Below, in pieces: positions 44,856 to 56,862 of a stretch of DNA of 64,000 nt. The position numbers and the translations under genes were made by a program. Source of the stretch: Flammulina velutipes (lineage: Eukaryota > Basidiomycota > Agaricomycetes > Agaricales > Physalacriaceae); the NCBI GenBank assembly GCA_011800155.1, contig CM022373.1, positions 2,480,001 through 2,544,000 on the forward strand, written 5' to 3'. How positions within the stretch are numbered: the first letter of the stretch is position 1; every line of letters starts with the position of its first letter. The notes beneath the pieces are model-generated. The model ran no database searches. It was not told the origin of the DNA and saw nothing but the letters and a program-made list of their open reading frames with translations.

Positions 44856-47594
44856 ATGGAGAACACATCCTACGGTCAAAAGGATCTCCTGGACAACCCA
44901 AAGCATAAAATGATCAGGCGGGACGCCATGCTGGGAAGCACGATACCTTCAGGACCTCCTCGGAAGCCTCCATCGAAGTTCAAACCGGCGTTGAAGGGGA
45001 AGGAGAAAGAGAGAGACGCGAAGACGAAGACGAAAACGACACCGCAATATGTCGATCTCGACAGTTCTGAAGACGAAGCAGACCTCATCCATGGGCCTTC
45101 CAGTCCGCATAAGAAGAAACAGTTACCACCGCGCACGGAGGAAAGGGCGCCAGTCATGAATCAGTACTCTGCATTGGGACTCCGTTTCCACAAGAATTCC
45201 GATGCGCAGAGCCAGAAAACTTCGTCACAGCCCGACGCCACAACATCTTCATCCGCACAGAAATCCCAGTCGTCTACCTCTCGCGACCAAGATGTTGCTG
45301 GCCCTTCTAAGCCGAGGACATTGCCGTACAGGCCGTCTACAAAGCAGGCTAAATCATCCACAGGCCCGACCAAATCGTCTACGACGCGGTCAAATCCCTT
45401 TGCCGCCAAGTCCTCCGCTAAGCCATCCAGCGTCATGGATATATCGGACGGTGAAACGGAATCGAACGCGTACAATGACCCTTCCAAGGCTACCTCACGT
45501 CCCAGACCGAAGCCTTCGTGGACAAAACGAGTACCTGCTTCTCCTACGACTTCACCGAAGAAACTAGTCAAACGGATCCCCGCCCCATTTCCTCCACTTT
45601 CACCAGTCGGTTCTCCTCCTCCATTCAGCAAAGACAAAGGGAAGAAGAAGGACGTTAGGACAGCCGCTCCTCCTCCATGGGAAAGTTTCTCTCCGCTTCG
45701 CAATACTACCGCCGCTGCCAAGAAGAAAGGCAAGAACGGTTCCCTACCGACGCCATCGTCATCGTCTCAGTCGAATTCAGGAAGCAAGCCAAAGTCCAAG
45801 GACGGTTCGGACGACTCAGCGCGTTCATCGGCCTTCCCTATGCCGAGTCCACTATCGAAGCCCAGTCGAAGAGCACCAGCCGCGTTCCCGATGGCCTTGA
45901 GCCCCGCACCTACACCACGCTCCAATAAGCGCCTCTCGGACGACTCCGACGATGACAAGTCGCGAAAGAGGCGACGAGACGAATCTTCAAGGTACGAATA
46001 ACATTCTTTGCCTATTTGCGTAACCTCATCACGCCCTTTAGCCCTATGACATGCGACGGTTCCAATATAACTTTCGCTCATGCTGAGGACGATGCTCGTA
46101 AGTCTTCAGACGTATTCTATTGACATATCTAACCATAATCTATGCAGTATTTCTTGGTAATGCTGCCGACCCGAAAACGTTGTGCCCATATTGCGACGAA
46201 CCTTTGCCTCCTTCGCCAACTTCCCTCTTGTGCAAAATGCTTGCCTCCTTGGCGAAGAAGTCGAAATCTTTTCCGCGTCCTATGAATCCTCTTGGACGAA
46301 AGGCTCCCGTAGAAGCATTCATCCCACTCTGCCAACGACATAGGTTCGAGAGTGAACTTCTTCCAGAGGCAGAGAAGAAAGGTTGGCCAAAGGAGATTGA
46401 GTTCGACAAATTGGAGGCCAGAGTGAGAGGGTTGAGAACCGATCTACGAGGATTTCTATGCGATCCAGAGGTCAGAAATGCTAGCAAGTTTTGGAAGGAG
46501 GTGATGCTCGAAGTGAAGAACAAAGGCAGTCGAGCTGTTGGCGGAGTTCAGAACCAGTTTGCCAACTTTGAGAAGATGCAACCTGGATAGTGAGTTGGTC
46601 GCTCGTCCCCGATTTCCTGACTGATGCCCATTTTAGCTACGGAGAGCAGGGCTCTGTTATCATTCAACACACTCTTTATGACCTGTTTCCACCCTCGTCT
46701 ATCAACCAAATCTTTATCAAACCACTCACTGCGAACGAATATGTGCAGCGCATTCTCGTTCCAGAGGTTGCGGTAAAGCTCATCATGGGCGACCAGAATT
46801 CAAGCTACGACAAAGCCGTCGCGGTTTTACGGGAGAGCTCGAACTATGGTGTTGCCATGTTTCCTGAGGATGGCGGCGAGTGGGGCGAGAAGAAGCATCG
46901 GAAAACTGACGATGATATGGGCGTGGCGGATAAGATGATTATGGAGAGAGCTAGGAAGCGACGAATAGAGCTCGAAAAAGAGGAGGAAGAGGAAGACAAC
47001 GCGAGAAAGAAGGACAGACCGAAACCCAAGCCACTTGGGAGGAAGAAGACGGACACGATGTCCTCTATTCCAGATGTCCCCATGTCAGACGACATCCCTT
47101 TGGACATCGACGATCACCCTCTAGGCTCAGATATGTCTATGTCCCCAGCGAGCTCGCCACCACCAAATGGAGTACATGACCGTGAATCCTCGTGGAGCAC
47201 CTCGCTGAGAGATAACGGTGATCTCTTCGGGTCATCCGATTCGGAGGACGACGAATTACCAGCCATGGTCGACTTGAAGAAGAAGAAGGGGAAGGGGAAG
47301 GCACTACCTAGTCGATCCAATTCTCGGGCATCGTCCAGGAGCGGGAAGGAAGACGAAGTTCAGCTGCGAAAGTACTCGCAATCAGACGTTGATTCGTCTG
47401 ACTCGGGATACTCCAGAGCCTCCCAACGGCGTCCCAAGGCGAAGGCGAGGTCTGAGTCTGTGGAGATTGTGGGCTCCTCGACAAGGACGCCAAAGAGAGC
47501 AACATCGGCGATGGATGTAGATGATGCAACACCCCGGCCTACTGCTGCTCTGGCAGGATCTCTTATTCCTTTGAATGCTGCTCGCAGACGGTGA
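44856..47594 (+). CDS. RTC4-like domain protein
   Basis: Four exons (44856-45991, 46042-46097, 46148-46589, 46637-47594). The start MENTSYGQKDLL is preferred over an in-frame ATG at 44655. The first 380 residues are a long Ser/Pro/Lys-rich disordered region with an SIM-like acidic patch (YVDLDSSEDE, MDISDGETES). The central domain matches RTC4: TLCPYCDEPLPPSPTSLL, PLCQRHRFESELLP, GWPKEIEFDKL, then YYGEQGSVIIQHTLYDLF. RTC4 (restriction of telomere capping) is known from yeast genetics; biochemical role unclear. The C-terminal 280 residues are charged and disordered with polybasic stretches. Likely nuclear. Convergent with the GATA factor gene. Confidence 0.85.
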
Positions 47595-48023
47595 GAGACT
47601 CTGGTACATTGTATTTGATCGTGGGCTCTGACGTCTATGTCTTCAGAACGAATGCTGAGAGTTACGATTGGCTTTTGGATAGTTGATTGGGTGCTGGAGG
47701 AAGTATGCCATTGGAAACCTACGTGTTTGAGCTTACTACTACTAGAGTAACATGCGAATTTAATATTACATATGCATGATTTGCGTGCATTGCGGCCGTG
47801 TATACATAGATTCAGTAGCGTGGAGACTATCTGAAGCAACAGTTTCACTATAGAGTCAGTCCAATGAAGCCCAAAGAAAAGTACAGATGTTACATGGATA
47901 AGTTACACAACGAAAACAACGATATAGAGGCATGAAAAGGTGAAAGGTCGTGTATAGAATGAATCACCGGCAAAGAACAGCAAGAATGGAGCATACCGTC
48001 GTCAACATTGCGAGCGACAGCTA
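47595..48023. other. Convergent 3' intergenic region
   Basis: No gene seen; AT-rich sequence between two convergent stops. Confidence 0.55.
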
Positions 48024-48952
48024 TCAGGACCCTTCCAACTGGTCCTCCTCGTCCTCCTCGGCGATACTACTGTCGTCGGACAGATACTGCTCGCTCTGGC
48101 CCTTGTTCGCACGCTTGTCCCGCATCCGTCTCTTGACCATCTTCGCATACACCAGCCCACAGGCATTGCATAGCGTTCTAGGGCCCATAGGTCCCCTCCT
48201 CCACTCCGGCGTCGACGTGGCATTGCACCCAAGACACACCTGCGCGGATATGTGCTTCTCAGCGGCGGCAATAGCAGCGTCCTTTTCTTCCTTTTCCTTC
48301 TCCTTTTCCTTCTCCTTCTCCCGCCGCTCATTCTCCTGTCGTTCGAGCTCGAGCTCCCGCTGGCGCTCCTCTTCACGCTGACGTTCAATTTCCCGTTCTC
48401 GTTCGCGCTCCCGTTCGAGTTCAGCTTTACGTTCAGCTTCTTCTCGTTCGCGGGCACGTTCACGCTCCCGCTCCTTCTCAGCTTCGCTTCCGAGCAAACG
48501 TGCGCCGAGCGAGGCATTGTCGACCAGTTTGGAAATAACTGGCTCAGGCGCCTGAGGAGAGAGTGCGTCCAGTATTAGACGATACTGATCAACGAGCTGT
48601 ATTCACGATTGGGGTTAACGAAATGGCCATTGATGGAGAATAGGAAAGCACAGACTTTTGCGAAATCGATTGGAGGAGGGTGTTGTACTTCTTCCTGCCA
48701 TCTGGGAGCTACAGGGGAGACATTTGGGGAGGGTTGGGAGGAGTGAGAGTGCTGCGAAGAATGCGATGAAGGCTGAGGATGGGGAGACTGGATAGCGTGG
48801 GGTGATGGGTATCGGTGGGCCTGCGGTGCATTTTGAGGAATAGACGCTTCTGGCGGAGGTGGAGGTGGTGGCCAGTACTGTGGCGGAGGCGGTGGAGGGT
48901 ACCCGTAAATGTACTGCGGCTGTGGATAGTACTCGTAGGGCGGATGATACAT
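48024..48952 (-). CDS. GATA zinc-finger factor, WC-2-type loop
   Basis: Two exons (48952-48656, 48596-48024), 289 residues. Start [14 protein letters not shown] Pro/Tyr-rich N-terminus, a helical segment [13 protein letters not shown], then a long highly charged Glu/Arg/Lys helix of about 80 residues (repeating RERE, EKEKEK), and a GATA finger near the C-terminus: CLGC, an 18-residue loop containing [19 protein letters not shown], then [10 protein letters not shown]. The 18-residue loop is the type found in White Collar-2 and related fungal proteins, rather than the 17-residue AreA type. No PAS domain is present, so it is not WC-2 itself. The acidic tail ([13 protein letters not shown]) could be an activation region. 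Expected nuclear DNA-binding regulator. Confidence 0.88.
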
Positions 48953-49140
48953 GGTCGGACGCACACAGAAGCAAACAAACCCCGGAGGTATTTCCCTTCT
49001 CCATTTGGATTCTTCCATCATTGTCCTCGAAGCGGAACTTGAAATAAACGCTTTGACAATGGACCTAGCAACTTACGAGAATAAGGTAAAAAGTCTATAC
49101 AGTCAGCTTGACATTCCCATGTTGTTTGAATATCTGAGAT

Positions 49141-51160
49141 TCAAGAATTCGGTTGCGCCGAGCCTTCCGAGCCTTTGTCTGTCCTTTTACGTTTCTTCCA
49201 CCCGATTATTTGAGATACTACTGCCGGGTCTCCCGTATAGAATATTGCGGTGAGCCCGCATATTACAAGGCATCCCATTAAAAGTATGCAAAGCACCATC
49301 CAGCCTCGTCGGACGTGATCATAAATCTTTAAATGAGTCAATATCGAAAAAAAGAAACGAAAAGGAACTGCATACTTGGCCGCCAATTATGGGTCCAACT
49401 ACCAGCGCCAGTTTCAGCTTGCAGCCAAAATACTCAAGTAAAAGGATACGCACCTACAGATCCAATGCCAAACGCAAAATTGAACACACTGTAGACGTGC
49501 GCATCTGCATAAATGTTAAGTTTTGTTCTTGAACACTGGAGTTGAATAACATACACCCAACCCCGTCAATATCCCGAGCAACGGCAGCAAGTTCCGCGGT
49601 AACTGGAGTTACGATAGTCGACAGAAAGAAATCTGGAAGCCAGTAATCATCAGTTACTCTTTTACGGATGCCTCTTCGATACGTACTCGAAATAGCAAAC
49701 GCCGCGATGAACAGAGCCAACGGACCCTCAATGATGAGAACTCCATGCCATGGAATTGTCAACACTATACCAAAGAACGTTATCCAAGACGTCCCAACTC
49801 GGTCGGACAGCCAACCCGACACCAGTGGCGCTACGAGACTCTGTCAGATGTGTACACAGACCAATCAAGATGGACAGACCAAAAATGGTGGGAACTACCG
49901 CAGCTAGCACAACTAATCCAACTTTTCCCGACTTGAGCTCCCATACTGCATTCAGGTGAAGAGAAATAACGGTATCCTGCATTGCAGCCACGATACTGCG
50001 CCAACTCGTTGAATCGATGAATACAATAAAAAAGATATGCACTCACCCAAATACAAGTGAAATCAACGCGGCGGTGCATGCCCTGGACGAGCGTGCTAAC
50101 GCCATTATGACTTGCGCAAACGTCAGATTGACCTCTGCCAGTGGTTGAGTGTTATTCGGTGAATTATCGGGCTCTGGTTCAGATTTCTCGCGTTCTTCAT
50201 CTGTCGGTGTCAATGTATCGGCCTCGGCCTGGGGTTTGACTTCGATAATGAAGAGACGTCCGATCAGGTCGACGAACGCGAAGATGATGCCGAGAATGAA
50301 GGGACCACGAAACCCAAACCGTTCGTATAATGCGCCACCAACAGGAGGGCCCAAAAGAATCCTGTAAATATCATAAACGTCGAACGGGAGGATATGGCCT
50401 TCAGGATATACCCAATCGTGAAACCGGACATAGCAACACCAAGTTGTCCTAATCAATGGCGTCAATACATAGATTGAATATGAAGATATAGCCTTACGCC
50501 CTATGAACTTCTTGGGAGTCACATCACATCTTCATTGGGAGGTGGTTTGGACTTCGACCCAGTGCAGTAGAGTCGGAGACGTACATCAGAGCCAACCCAA
50601 TAACCCAGACCATGGTCGATCCGATGCCCTGCAGAGCGCGAGCCAGACACATCACCCAATACGTAGGAGCTTCCATGAACATGATTTGGGATCCAATAAG
50701 CACGGCGTTGCCAATAATTAGAGGAAGTTGACGTTTCGTGTAATATTTTTCTGCGACCATAGCGACGGCAATTGTTGCTAAATAAATGCACATGAGTTTC
50801 GGGGTGCATCTCTTGTGCCGACACTTACATAGAGCCAAAGCAGCAGACTAGCCACGGTTGGTTGATTTTTGTCATAATAAGATACAAGATCGAATGAACG
50901 TACATATGCAAACAAGAGCCACCCAGTCAGCGTAGATATGTGATCGTATCCCAGAATCTCAAGTTGGAATGGTATAACGGGTACGATTATCGAGTACACC
51001 AGGAGGTCAGTCAACACGCCTATAGCAATATAAACAGGTCAGTAAGTATCTTGGAGCATGTATCTAGCGGGTCATAGTTACCTAGGAAGACGACAAATGT
51101 TACAAACCAATAGGATGATCTCCAGGCATACCCCCATACCTTCTTCGAGGTTTCCGACAT
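49141..51160 (-). CDS. MFS transporter
   Basis: Many short exons; start MSETSKKVWGYAWRSSYWF at 51160, stop at 49141. TM segments recognised include VLTDLLVYSIIVPVIPFQL, GWLLFAY, a MVWVIGLALMYVSD block, and RILLGPPVGGALYERFGFRG, which matches motif C of DHA-type antiporters (GPPxGG). A long hydrophilic loop with Glu/Pro (EADTLTPTDEEREKSEPEP) separates the halves, as usual for MFS. Later helices include VVLAAVVPTIFGLSILIGL and GWMVLCILLMGCLV. A drug:H+ or monoamine-like exporter is the likeliest subgroup; substrate unknown. Exon borders were not all resolved. It is in tandem with the GATA gene on the same strand. Confidence 0.82.
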
Positions 51161-52794
51161 CGTAGGTCACAGATGGTGGTACAACGCGAAGTCAAGCTTG
51201 AAGAAATTTCGAAATATCATGATGTCTGATGGCAGATTGTTCGGTCTAGGCCCTGCCCCTTCTGCCCACTCATGACGATCATGGTCGAAGTCGGCGCTGC
51301 AGCAGGGACCTGTGCGCTTCAGCGCCGTAGAGAGAAACTCAATTACCACGGCTATATACGCCCACGAGGCTGTGTGTCTAACGGAGACCCCAGTTCCTGT
51401 GCGTCTGAGTCTGTCTGAACCGCGACGGAGATAACAACCGTGAGGCCCCTGGCGCCCGCTTATTTATATGAGCTGCATGGCAATCGTTCCCTCCCTTTCT
51501 TCCCTCTATCCCTCTATGACCATCCCCCATAGCTCTCTACCACCGTTCAATGATGACCATAATACCTTCGTTCTCTGTCTATCGGCTTAACGACCCGGCA
51601 CCTGGCCTATGCACTCCCGAGCCGATGCCTCTGCGCATCCGAAGGCGTAATCACCTTCGCTCCCTCCAACATACGTGCACAGGCATGCTGTGTGAGTCCC
51701 TCGTCCTCACTAGGCCTATCGCGGAAGACCTTCCCTATCCTTCACCCACAATATCCATCGCCTCGCCTTCTCCGCAGCGTCATGCTGCGTACCGCAAATA
51801 TCAAGGGAGGGTCGCCAGCTGTCCAGAGCTTTGTCAGTCCGTCATACCAGAGGACTCTGAATCAGGAGAGGATTCAGAGTAAACCATTGCGCAGAATGCG
51901 CCATTCCGTTCGTTTATTTCCATCTTGGGATTTTTCTTTTTTGAGGATACCTCAACGAGACTTTCTATTGGGCTTCTCGTTCTATCAATTCTGCATGTAC
52001 ATACAAACCACGGCTACTCGCATATTTTTATCGTCCTTTACTTTCTCCTGAATAGACTAGATACCAGGATTCTTTTATTTTGTTACGAGTTTTACATGGA
52101 TTTACACGCGCCATTTTGCATACCCAGGACCATTTTTACGACCACAATTCAAGTGCGTCCACTGGAACGATTGGGAATTGTTACGAGGCAAGATACGACA
52201 ACATTTCGGAAAGGTTCGTTACGCCACCATTCTGTACCCGGGTCCAAGCAACTCTTTTACGAACGGTCATAAAGGTCGGCCAAACCTCGAGCACATCACA
52301 CACAGTCATTCTTTCCTCATCTTGTGCTAGTCTAGGAGTTGTCTAGTGGACATCAGTACTACGCCTCTTCTCCTCTGGCAGCCTCCGTCAGCTATTTCTA
52401 GAGTTTATTTCAAGAGGACGAATCTTGGGCGGCCTTCTACTCTGGCTTTCATCCTTGATTAATCCAGTGTACCTGTATTGGGCTTCATAGGGCGATGCAC
52501 CACCTGTGTCACGGTTCCTCAATCGTACCGCGCCATCTAATGGTACACGCCTTGAGGCTGCTATTCCGAATCTTTCCAACACATCAATAGAGACGGTACG
52601 TCTTCGGATCACCTCATGCAGAAACGACTCTCTTTTCGAGGCACACTTGCTACCATCGAGGCATATCATCGGATAGACTAGCATTTGGCTCTATCACCAG
52701 GACGAGGATTCGCGTATTACTCGGTGGATGTTGGTCCACCTTAAAAGCCGAGACTCTCGATGCATGTTTCCCCGAGCATTCAACAGAAGACGCC
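51161..52794. other. 1.6-kb gap with one doubtful small ORF
   Basis: A plus-strand 110-codon frame (51550-51882, MMTIIPSFSVYRLNDPAPG) follows a CT-rich stretch (51485-51530) of the type that often precedes fungal transcription starts, so it may be a small gene, but it shows no domain. A 98-codon minus-strand frame (52388-52684) is less convincing. Nothing else seen. Confidence 0.4.
51550..51882 (+). CDS. Possible small protein, unknown
   Basis: Single open frame of 110 residues after a pyrimidine-rich leader. Pro/Arg/Ser-rich centre, acidic end (PEDSESGEDSE). No homologue recalled and no intron needed. Could be a real short gene or the first exon of one. Confidence 0.35.
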   Translation: MMTIIPSFSVYRLNDPAPGLCTPEPMPLRIRRRNHLRSLQHTCTGMLCESLVLTRPIAEDLPYPSPTISIASPSPQRHAAYRKYQGRVASCPELCQSVIPEDSESGEDSE

Positions 52795-53754
52795 ATGAAG
52801 TTTTGGACCATTCTACTCGCTGCCGTCACAAGCGTCGCCGCTCATGGCTACGTGCCACAGATCAAGATCGGGAATACATACATTCCTGGATGGGACGTCA
52901 CCAAGGACCCATACGCAAACCCACGCCCATTGAGGGTCGTCCGTGGGACGAAGCTTGTATGCTCTGATCCATCTACTAAGTCGCGCCACAGCCGCTAATA
53001 CTTCCCAGGACTCTGGATTCATCTCCGATGTCAACTCTGGAGACATTACCTGTTCGATAGGAAACTCTGCTCTTCCAACGGTAGGTTTTGTGTTATCGAG
53101 CAAACATATGGATGGTTCTAATGTGATACGATTGAAAGGGTCCTATCTCTGCAACTGTCGCTGCAGGCCAGACTGTATCCCTCCTCTGGAATACCTGGCC
53201 GCTCGGCCACTTTGGTCCCGTCCTTAACTACATGGCCAAGTGCCCCACTAGCGACTGTTCCACATACAAGGGCGATACTGGCTCGCCTTGGTTCAAGGTG
53301 ATTTCCATTTTGCTTTCTTTCTTCCCAGAATCATGTCCTAATATCTTCCAGATTCAACAAGATGTCTTCAAGAACGGAGAATGGGCTTCGGATACTCTTG
53401 CGAAGAACAACTTCACATACACCGTCAAGATCCCAAGCAACATCCAGGCGGGTAGCTATCTCCTGCGCCATGAGAACCTGGCCTTGCATGGCGGGAACAA
53501 CGTTGGTGGAGCGCAATTCTATCCAGGTCAGGTTAAATACATATCTGGGAGACGAAAGAAACTGACATTTTTCGAACCTAGTGTGCGTCCAGTTGACTGT
53601 GACTGGCGGAGGCTCATTGGCGCCTTCTGGTCTGTCTTTCCCCGGTACTTACAAGGCGACAGACCCGGGCATTCTCTTCAACGTCTACCAAGGAAACGCG
53701 GCGAATGAGGCTTACGTCGCTCCGGGAGGCAAGGTCTACCCCGGCTTGACTTAA
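52795..53754 (+). CDS. AA9 lytic polysaccharide monooxygenase
   Basis: Five exons (52795-52956, 53009-53080, 53139-53297, 53352-53526, 53582-53754), 246 residues. Signal peptide MKFWTILLAAVTSVAA is cleaved before His17, giving the N-terminal His of the copper histidine brace. The second copper His is in WPLGHFGPVLNYMA (about residue 102); the axial Tyr is in GGAQFYPVC, with the usual Gln three residues or so before. RHENLALHGG and LTVTGGG are family blocks. AA9 enzymes oxidatively cleave cellulose or related glucans outside the cell. There is no C-terminal CBM1 or linker, so it is a single-domain form. A TTAAAAG element lies about 55 bp upstream. Convergent with the next gene. Confidence 0.95.
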
Positions 53755-53905
53755 CCTGGACTTAACTGTGTTGTACATACATCGAAATACAATATTGGCA
53801 TTGGATATATGGCTGTAACAACTTGCTGAACGTAATTAAGATCCTAACCGAAGAATTGTGTAATGGTACAGAACAGTACGAGAGAACGGGAGAAAGAAGA
53901 AGAAA

Positions 53906-55198
53906 TCAAATGAACAAAGTCTCCCCAATGTCACAAACCACGAACTTGCCCTCCTCGATACCGATCTTCTGGCACTCCTCCTTCAACTTCTTCGGAGGTT
54001 CCTTTACGTCCTCCGTAGTCAGGACCCAGGTCCCCCAATGCATCCCAACAGCCCTCTTCGCCCTCACATCCTTGAAAACGCGTACACTGTTCTGTGGGGC
54101 ACAGTGTACGCTGCTCATAAACCACCGTGGTTCGTACGCGCCTATCGGAATCATCGCGAACTCAATCTCTCCAAACTTTTCACCGATTTCGCAAAAAGCG
54201 GGACAGACAGGTGCAGTGAGCTCATCAGCGGCGGACGAAACGGCTTGGTAGCCTGTGTCACCGGCGAAGAAGATGTGCTGGGGTTGGGCGGTGGTGGAAG
54301 ACGTGGAAGTGATGACCCAGCTGGACCAGAGGGTGCGGAACCGATCTGTTAAGCCACGGGCCGTCATATGCTGGGCGGGTGTACACGTCAACGTAAAGCT
54401 TTGTTGAGGCGTGGAAAGCGTGACGTCTGCGTGCTGCCACCAATCAAGTGTATGGTAGTGCGTTTTCGGAATGCCAATAGATTCAAAGTAGTGGTGATTT
54501 CCGAGGGGAGCGAAGATGTGTGGCATGCGAGGCGAGCATTTGTATAACGTCTTGAGGGTATGTGTATCCATACTGGAGAGTGGGGTTAATGATTAGGGCT
54601 CGATGGACGACGGCAGCATTGACTTACTGGTCATAATGATTATGCTACAAGCGAGTGCGAGATCTAAGGTGAGCGAACTTGGGGAACAGACGCCTAGCAG
54701 GAACGTACCGAAATTACGATAACATCGACTGGGGGTATATCTTCAATTTTGCATGGCGGTTCTGGGGTGGCGTCAGCTACCTACTCGAGAAATTCGCAAA
54801 ACCAACTGAGACACACCTGTAAACCTCTTTGGACCCATGTACTGTGAGGGCGAACACCTATCGCTAAACACCGGATCGAAAAGCACCCTCGCGCCGTTTT
54901 CCAGTTCAACAAAGAAACACGCATGCCCTAGCCACGTTGCCTTGGAGCCTGCCGTTGAGCTCTTCTCCTGGCCCCAAGTAGGTTTCACCACAGGAACGGC
55001 GTCCTTAGAGCTGGCGGAGCCTGGCATATGTCTAGCTTCCCACCCCATAGAGATGAGATCGCTCAGGCCAACTTGGCGAAAACTGGGCCATGGATTCTGG
55101 AAGGAAGACGGTTTGGCGGTGACCCAGTGGGCAGCAGGGGCAGGAGCAGGCGAGAGCTGTACGGAAGCAGAGTCCACCGATGCACGCTTTTGAACCAT
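53906..55198 (-). CDS. NAPE-PLD-like metallo-beta-lactamase-fold hydrolase
   Basis: At least four exons, start MVQKRASVDSASVQ, stop at 53906. Metallo-beta-lactamase core: ATWLGHACFFVEL, LFDPVFSDRCSPSQYMGPKR, then HNHYDHMDTHTL (HxHxDH zinc motif, split across two introns), FAPLGNHHYF, FFAGDTGYQ (fourth ligand Asp), MSSVHCAPQNSVRVFKDV and MHWGTWVLT (last His). DPVFSDRCSP and GPKR are typical of N-acyl-phosphatidylethanolamine phospholipase D and its fungal relative Fmp30. It would release N-acylethanolamines from membrane lipids, probably at mitochondrial or ER membranes. All zinc ligands are present. Confidence 0.9.
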
Positions 55199-55536
55199 TT
55201 GTGCTGCGAAGAGGCTGATACGGGAAAGACGAAGAGAAAGAATGGTGGATGTTGAGCGTTATAAGGAGGCACCGCTGTTCATTAATGCTGTTGTGGATCG
55301 AAAAGGAAATATATAGGAAATGCTATGGTCATCATGGGCGACTAATCGACGAATTTGTACAGCTGATCGTGATGTGTTCATCCGGCGCATGACGGTTAGG
55401 AGTACGCGTACGCTGCGGTAGACCTCCGGAAAGACAACCGCGCAACCGGCAAACGATGATGAACAGTGAACACGCACTTTACTCTCGAAAGGGGCTGTCG
55501 GATGGAGCATTACAAGTATAGGTGTCCCATTTTGGT

Positions 55537-56442
55537 TTAGGTGGAAGGTAACGGTATCAACGATCCGTCCGAATCTTGGACCTTGCTAAAGTACGCAGTC
55601 GGGATTACGCCTTCGACATTCCCTTCAGTCAGGACTACGCCATTGTTGGAAAGCCAAAACTTGATCCCGTCATCGAGTGCTTTCTGCACGTCGACCCAAA
55701 TCAGGACATTAGCTGTTCGGCGCATACCTAGATATGTGAGCCAACGCTAAGAATACGACGAAGACAGACATACCACTCATGGCGTTCAGACCTTGGGCTA
55801 GATGGACATGGTTACGATTCATTTTTGAGAGGCCAGCCGTCGCTGCAAAATTCGTTCAGAAAGTATCTACAAAACAGCAGGAGTTTAAACGCACATATCG
55901 ACTTCCAGGCTTTCATATCCGTCCCATGCACAGCAACGCCAGAAGGTATATCGGATGCGGCAAGCACAGGTTTGAGTTCAAGCTGGACAGCCTTGGAAGC
56001 GAATCAATTGGCGCAGATACGATAAGCCTATCGGAGACGCACTTTGAGCGAGTGACCTTGGTTCGCCTTGATCATCCATACTATCTGGCCGCCTTCCTCT
56101 TCTTCGGATATGAGGTCGTAACGCTGCTTAGCATCTGCTTTGACGATGTCGTTGATGGCCTCTAATGTTAATGTCTTGAGTTTGGGGTTAGCAATCTACT
56201 GCCGATTGAATTTAGTAGGCATCGAGGAAGGATAGGACAGGACGCACGAGGTCTGTCACTTTAACATAGCCGTCGTCGCGCATTGGAACGCCCTCCTTTT
56301 GTGCGCCATGGCGCAAGATGTACGACAGAGTTTTAGATATTCGGACTTCGGGACTGTCCTTCGGGAGACCGCGTAGTTTTGATGATCCATTTTGCTTGTT
56401 TGAAGGCTTTTGCTTCGGTTTAGAATGCGATGTCGAGGCCAT
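55537..56442 (-). CDS. TPT1: tRNA 2'-phosphotransferase (canonical Tpt1)
   Basis: About four exons; start MASTSHSKPKQKPS, end LIPLPST at 55537. It removes the 2'-phosphate left at the splice junction by fungal tRNA ligase, forming ADP-ribose 1'',2''-cyclic phosphate from NAD+. All motifs are present: ISKTLSYILRHGAQ (catalytic Arg-His), DDGYVKVTDLV, DAKQRYDL (Arg), KANQGHSLK, VAVHGTDMKAW, GLSKMNRNHVHLAQG, MSGMRRTANVLIWVD (Arg), DGIKFWLSNNGVVLTEGN and IPTAYF. Length is normal. Essential in fungi whose tRNAs carry introns, like the tRNA-Asn genes here. It is divergent from the F-box gene at 56863. Confidence 0.95.
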
Positions 56443-56862
56443 TTTGAAGAAAAGGTCGTCGGAGTCAAGAGCTAAGCGGGAGTCACCAAGTGTTGTCCTT
56501 GTTTACCAACCACCATCACATCTGCAACGGCCATTCTTAGACTTTACTCAGGCTTTACCAGGGCTTTATACTTAGCGTGAGTCCGCTTTCGTTTCTGTCT
56601 GTACAACGTCTAATTTGGAAGCGCAGTTCGGCCTCACCGTTCAATCGGGATAGCTCGGTGACAAATAGATAATGTCCAGCCTCTTTCACCTCGGATCCTC
56701 AATCCGTACCCTACCTCAGTCGTTCGCTGCATTCCCAATGTCGCCGTGACGGGATCATTCTGCCGCGACAGACCAACCGCTCTTACCTGGCACAATGCAG
56801 CGGCGCGGAAATCCGTAACAACTCTATAAATGATTTCGCCAACGAAACCGAGTCCAGCTATC

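Noticed and set aside
48024..48952. White Collar-2 photoreceptor partner
   Set aside because: The GATA loop matches, but no PAS domain is found.
52388..52684. 98-codon minus-strand frame
   Set aside because: No homology recalled, no supporting promoter or splice structure.
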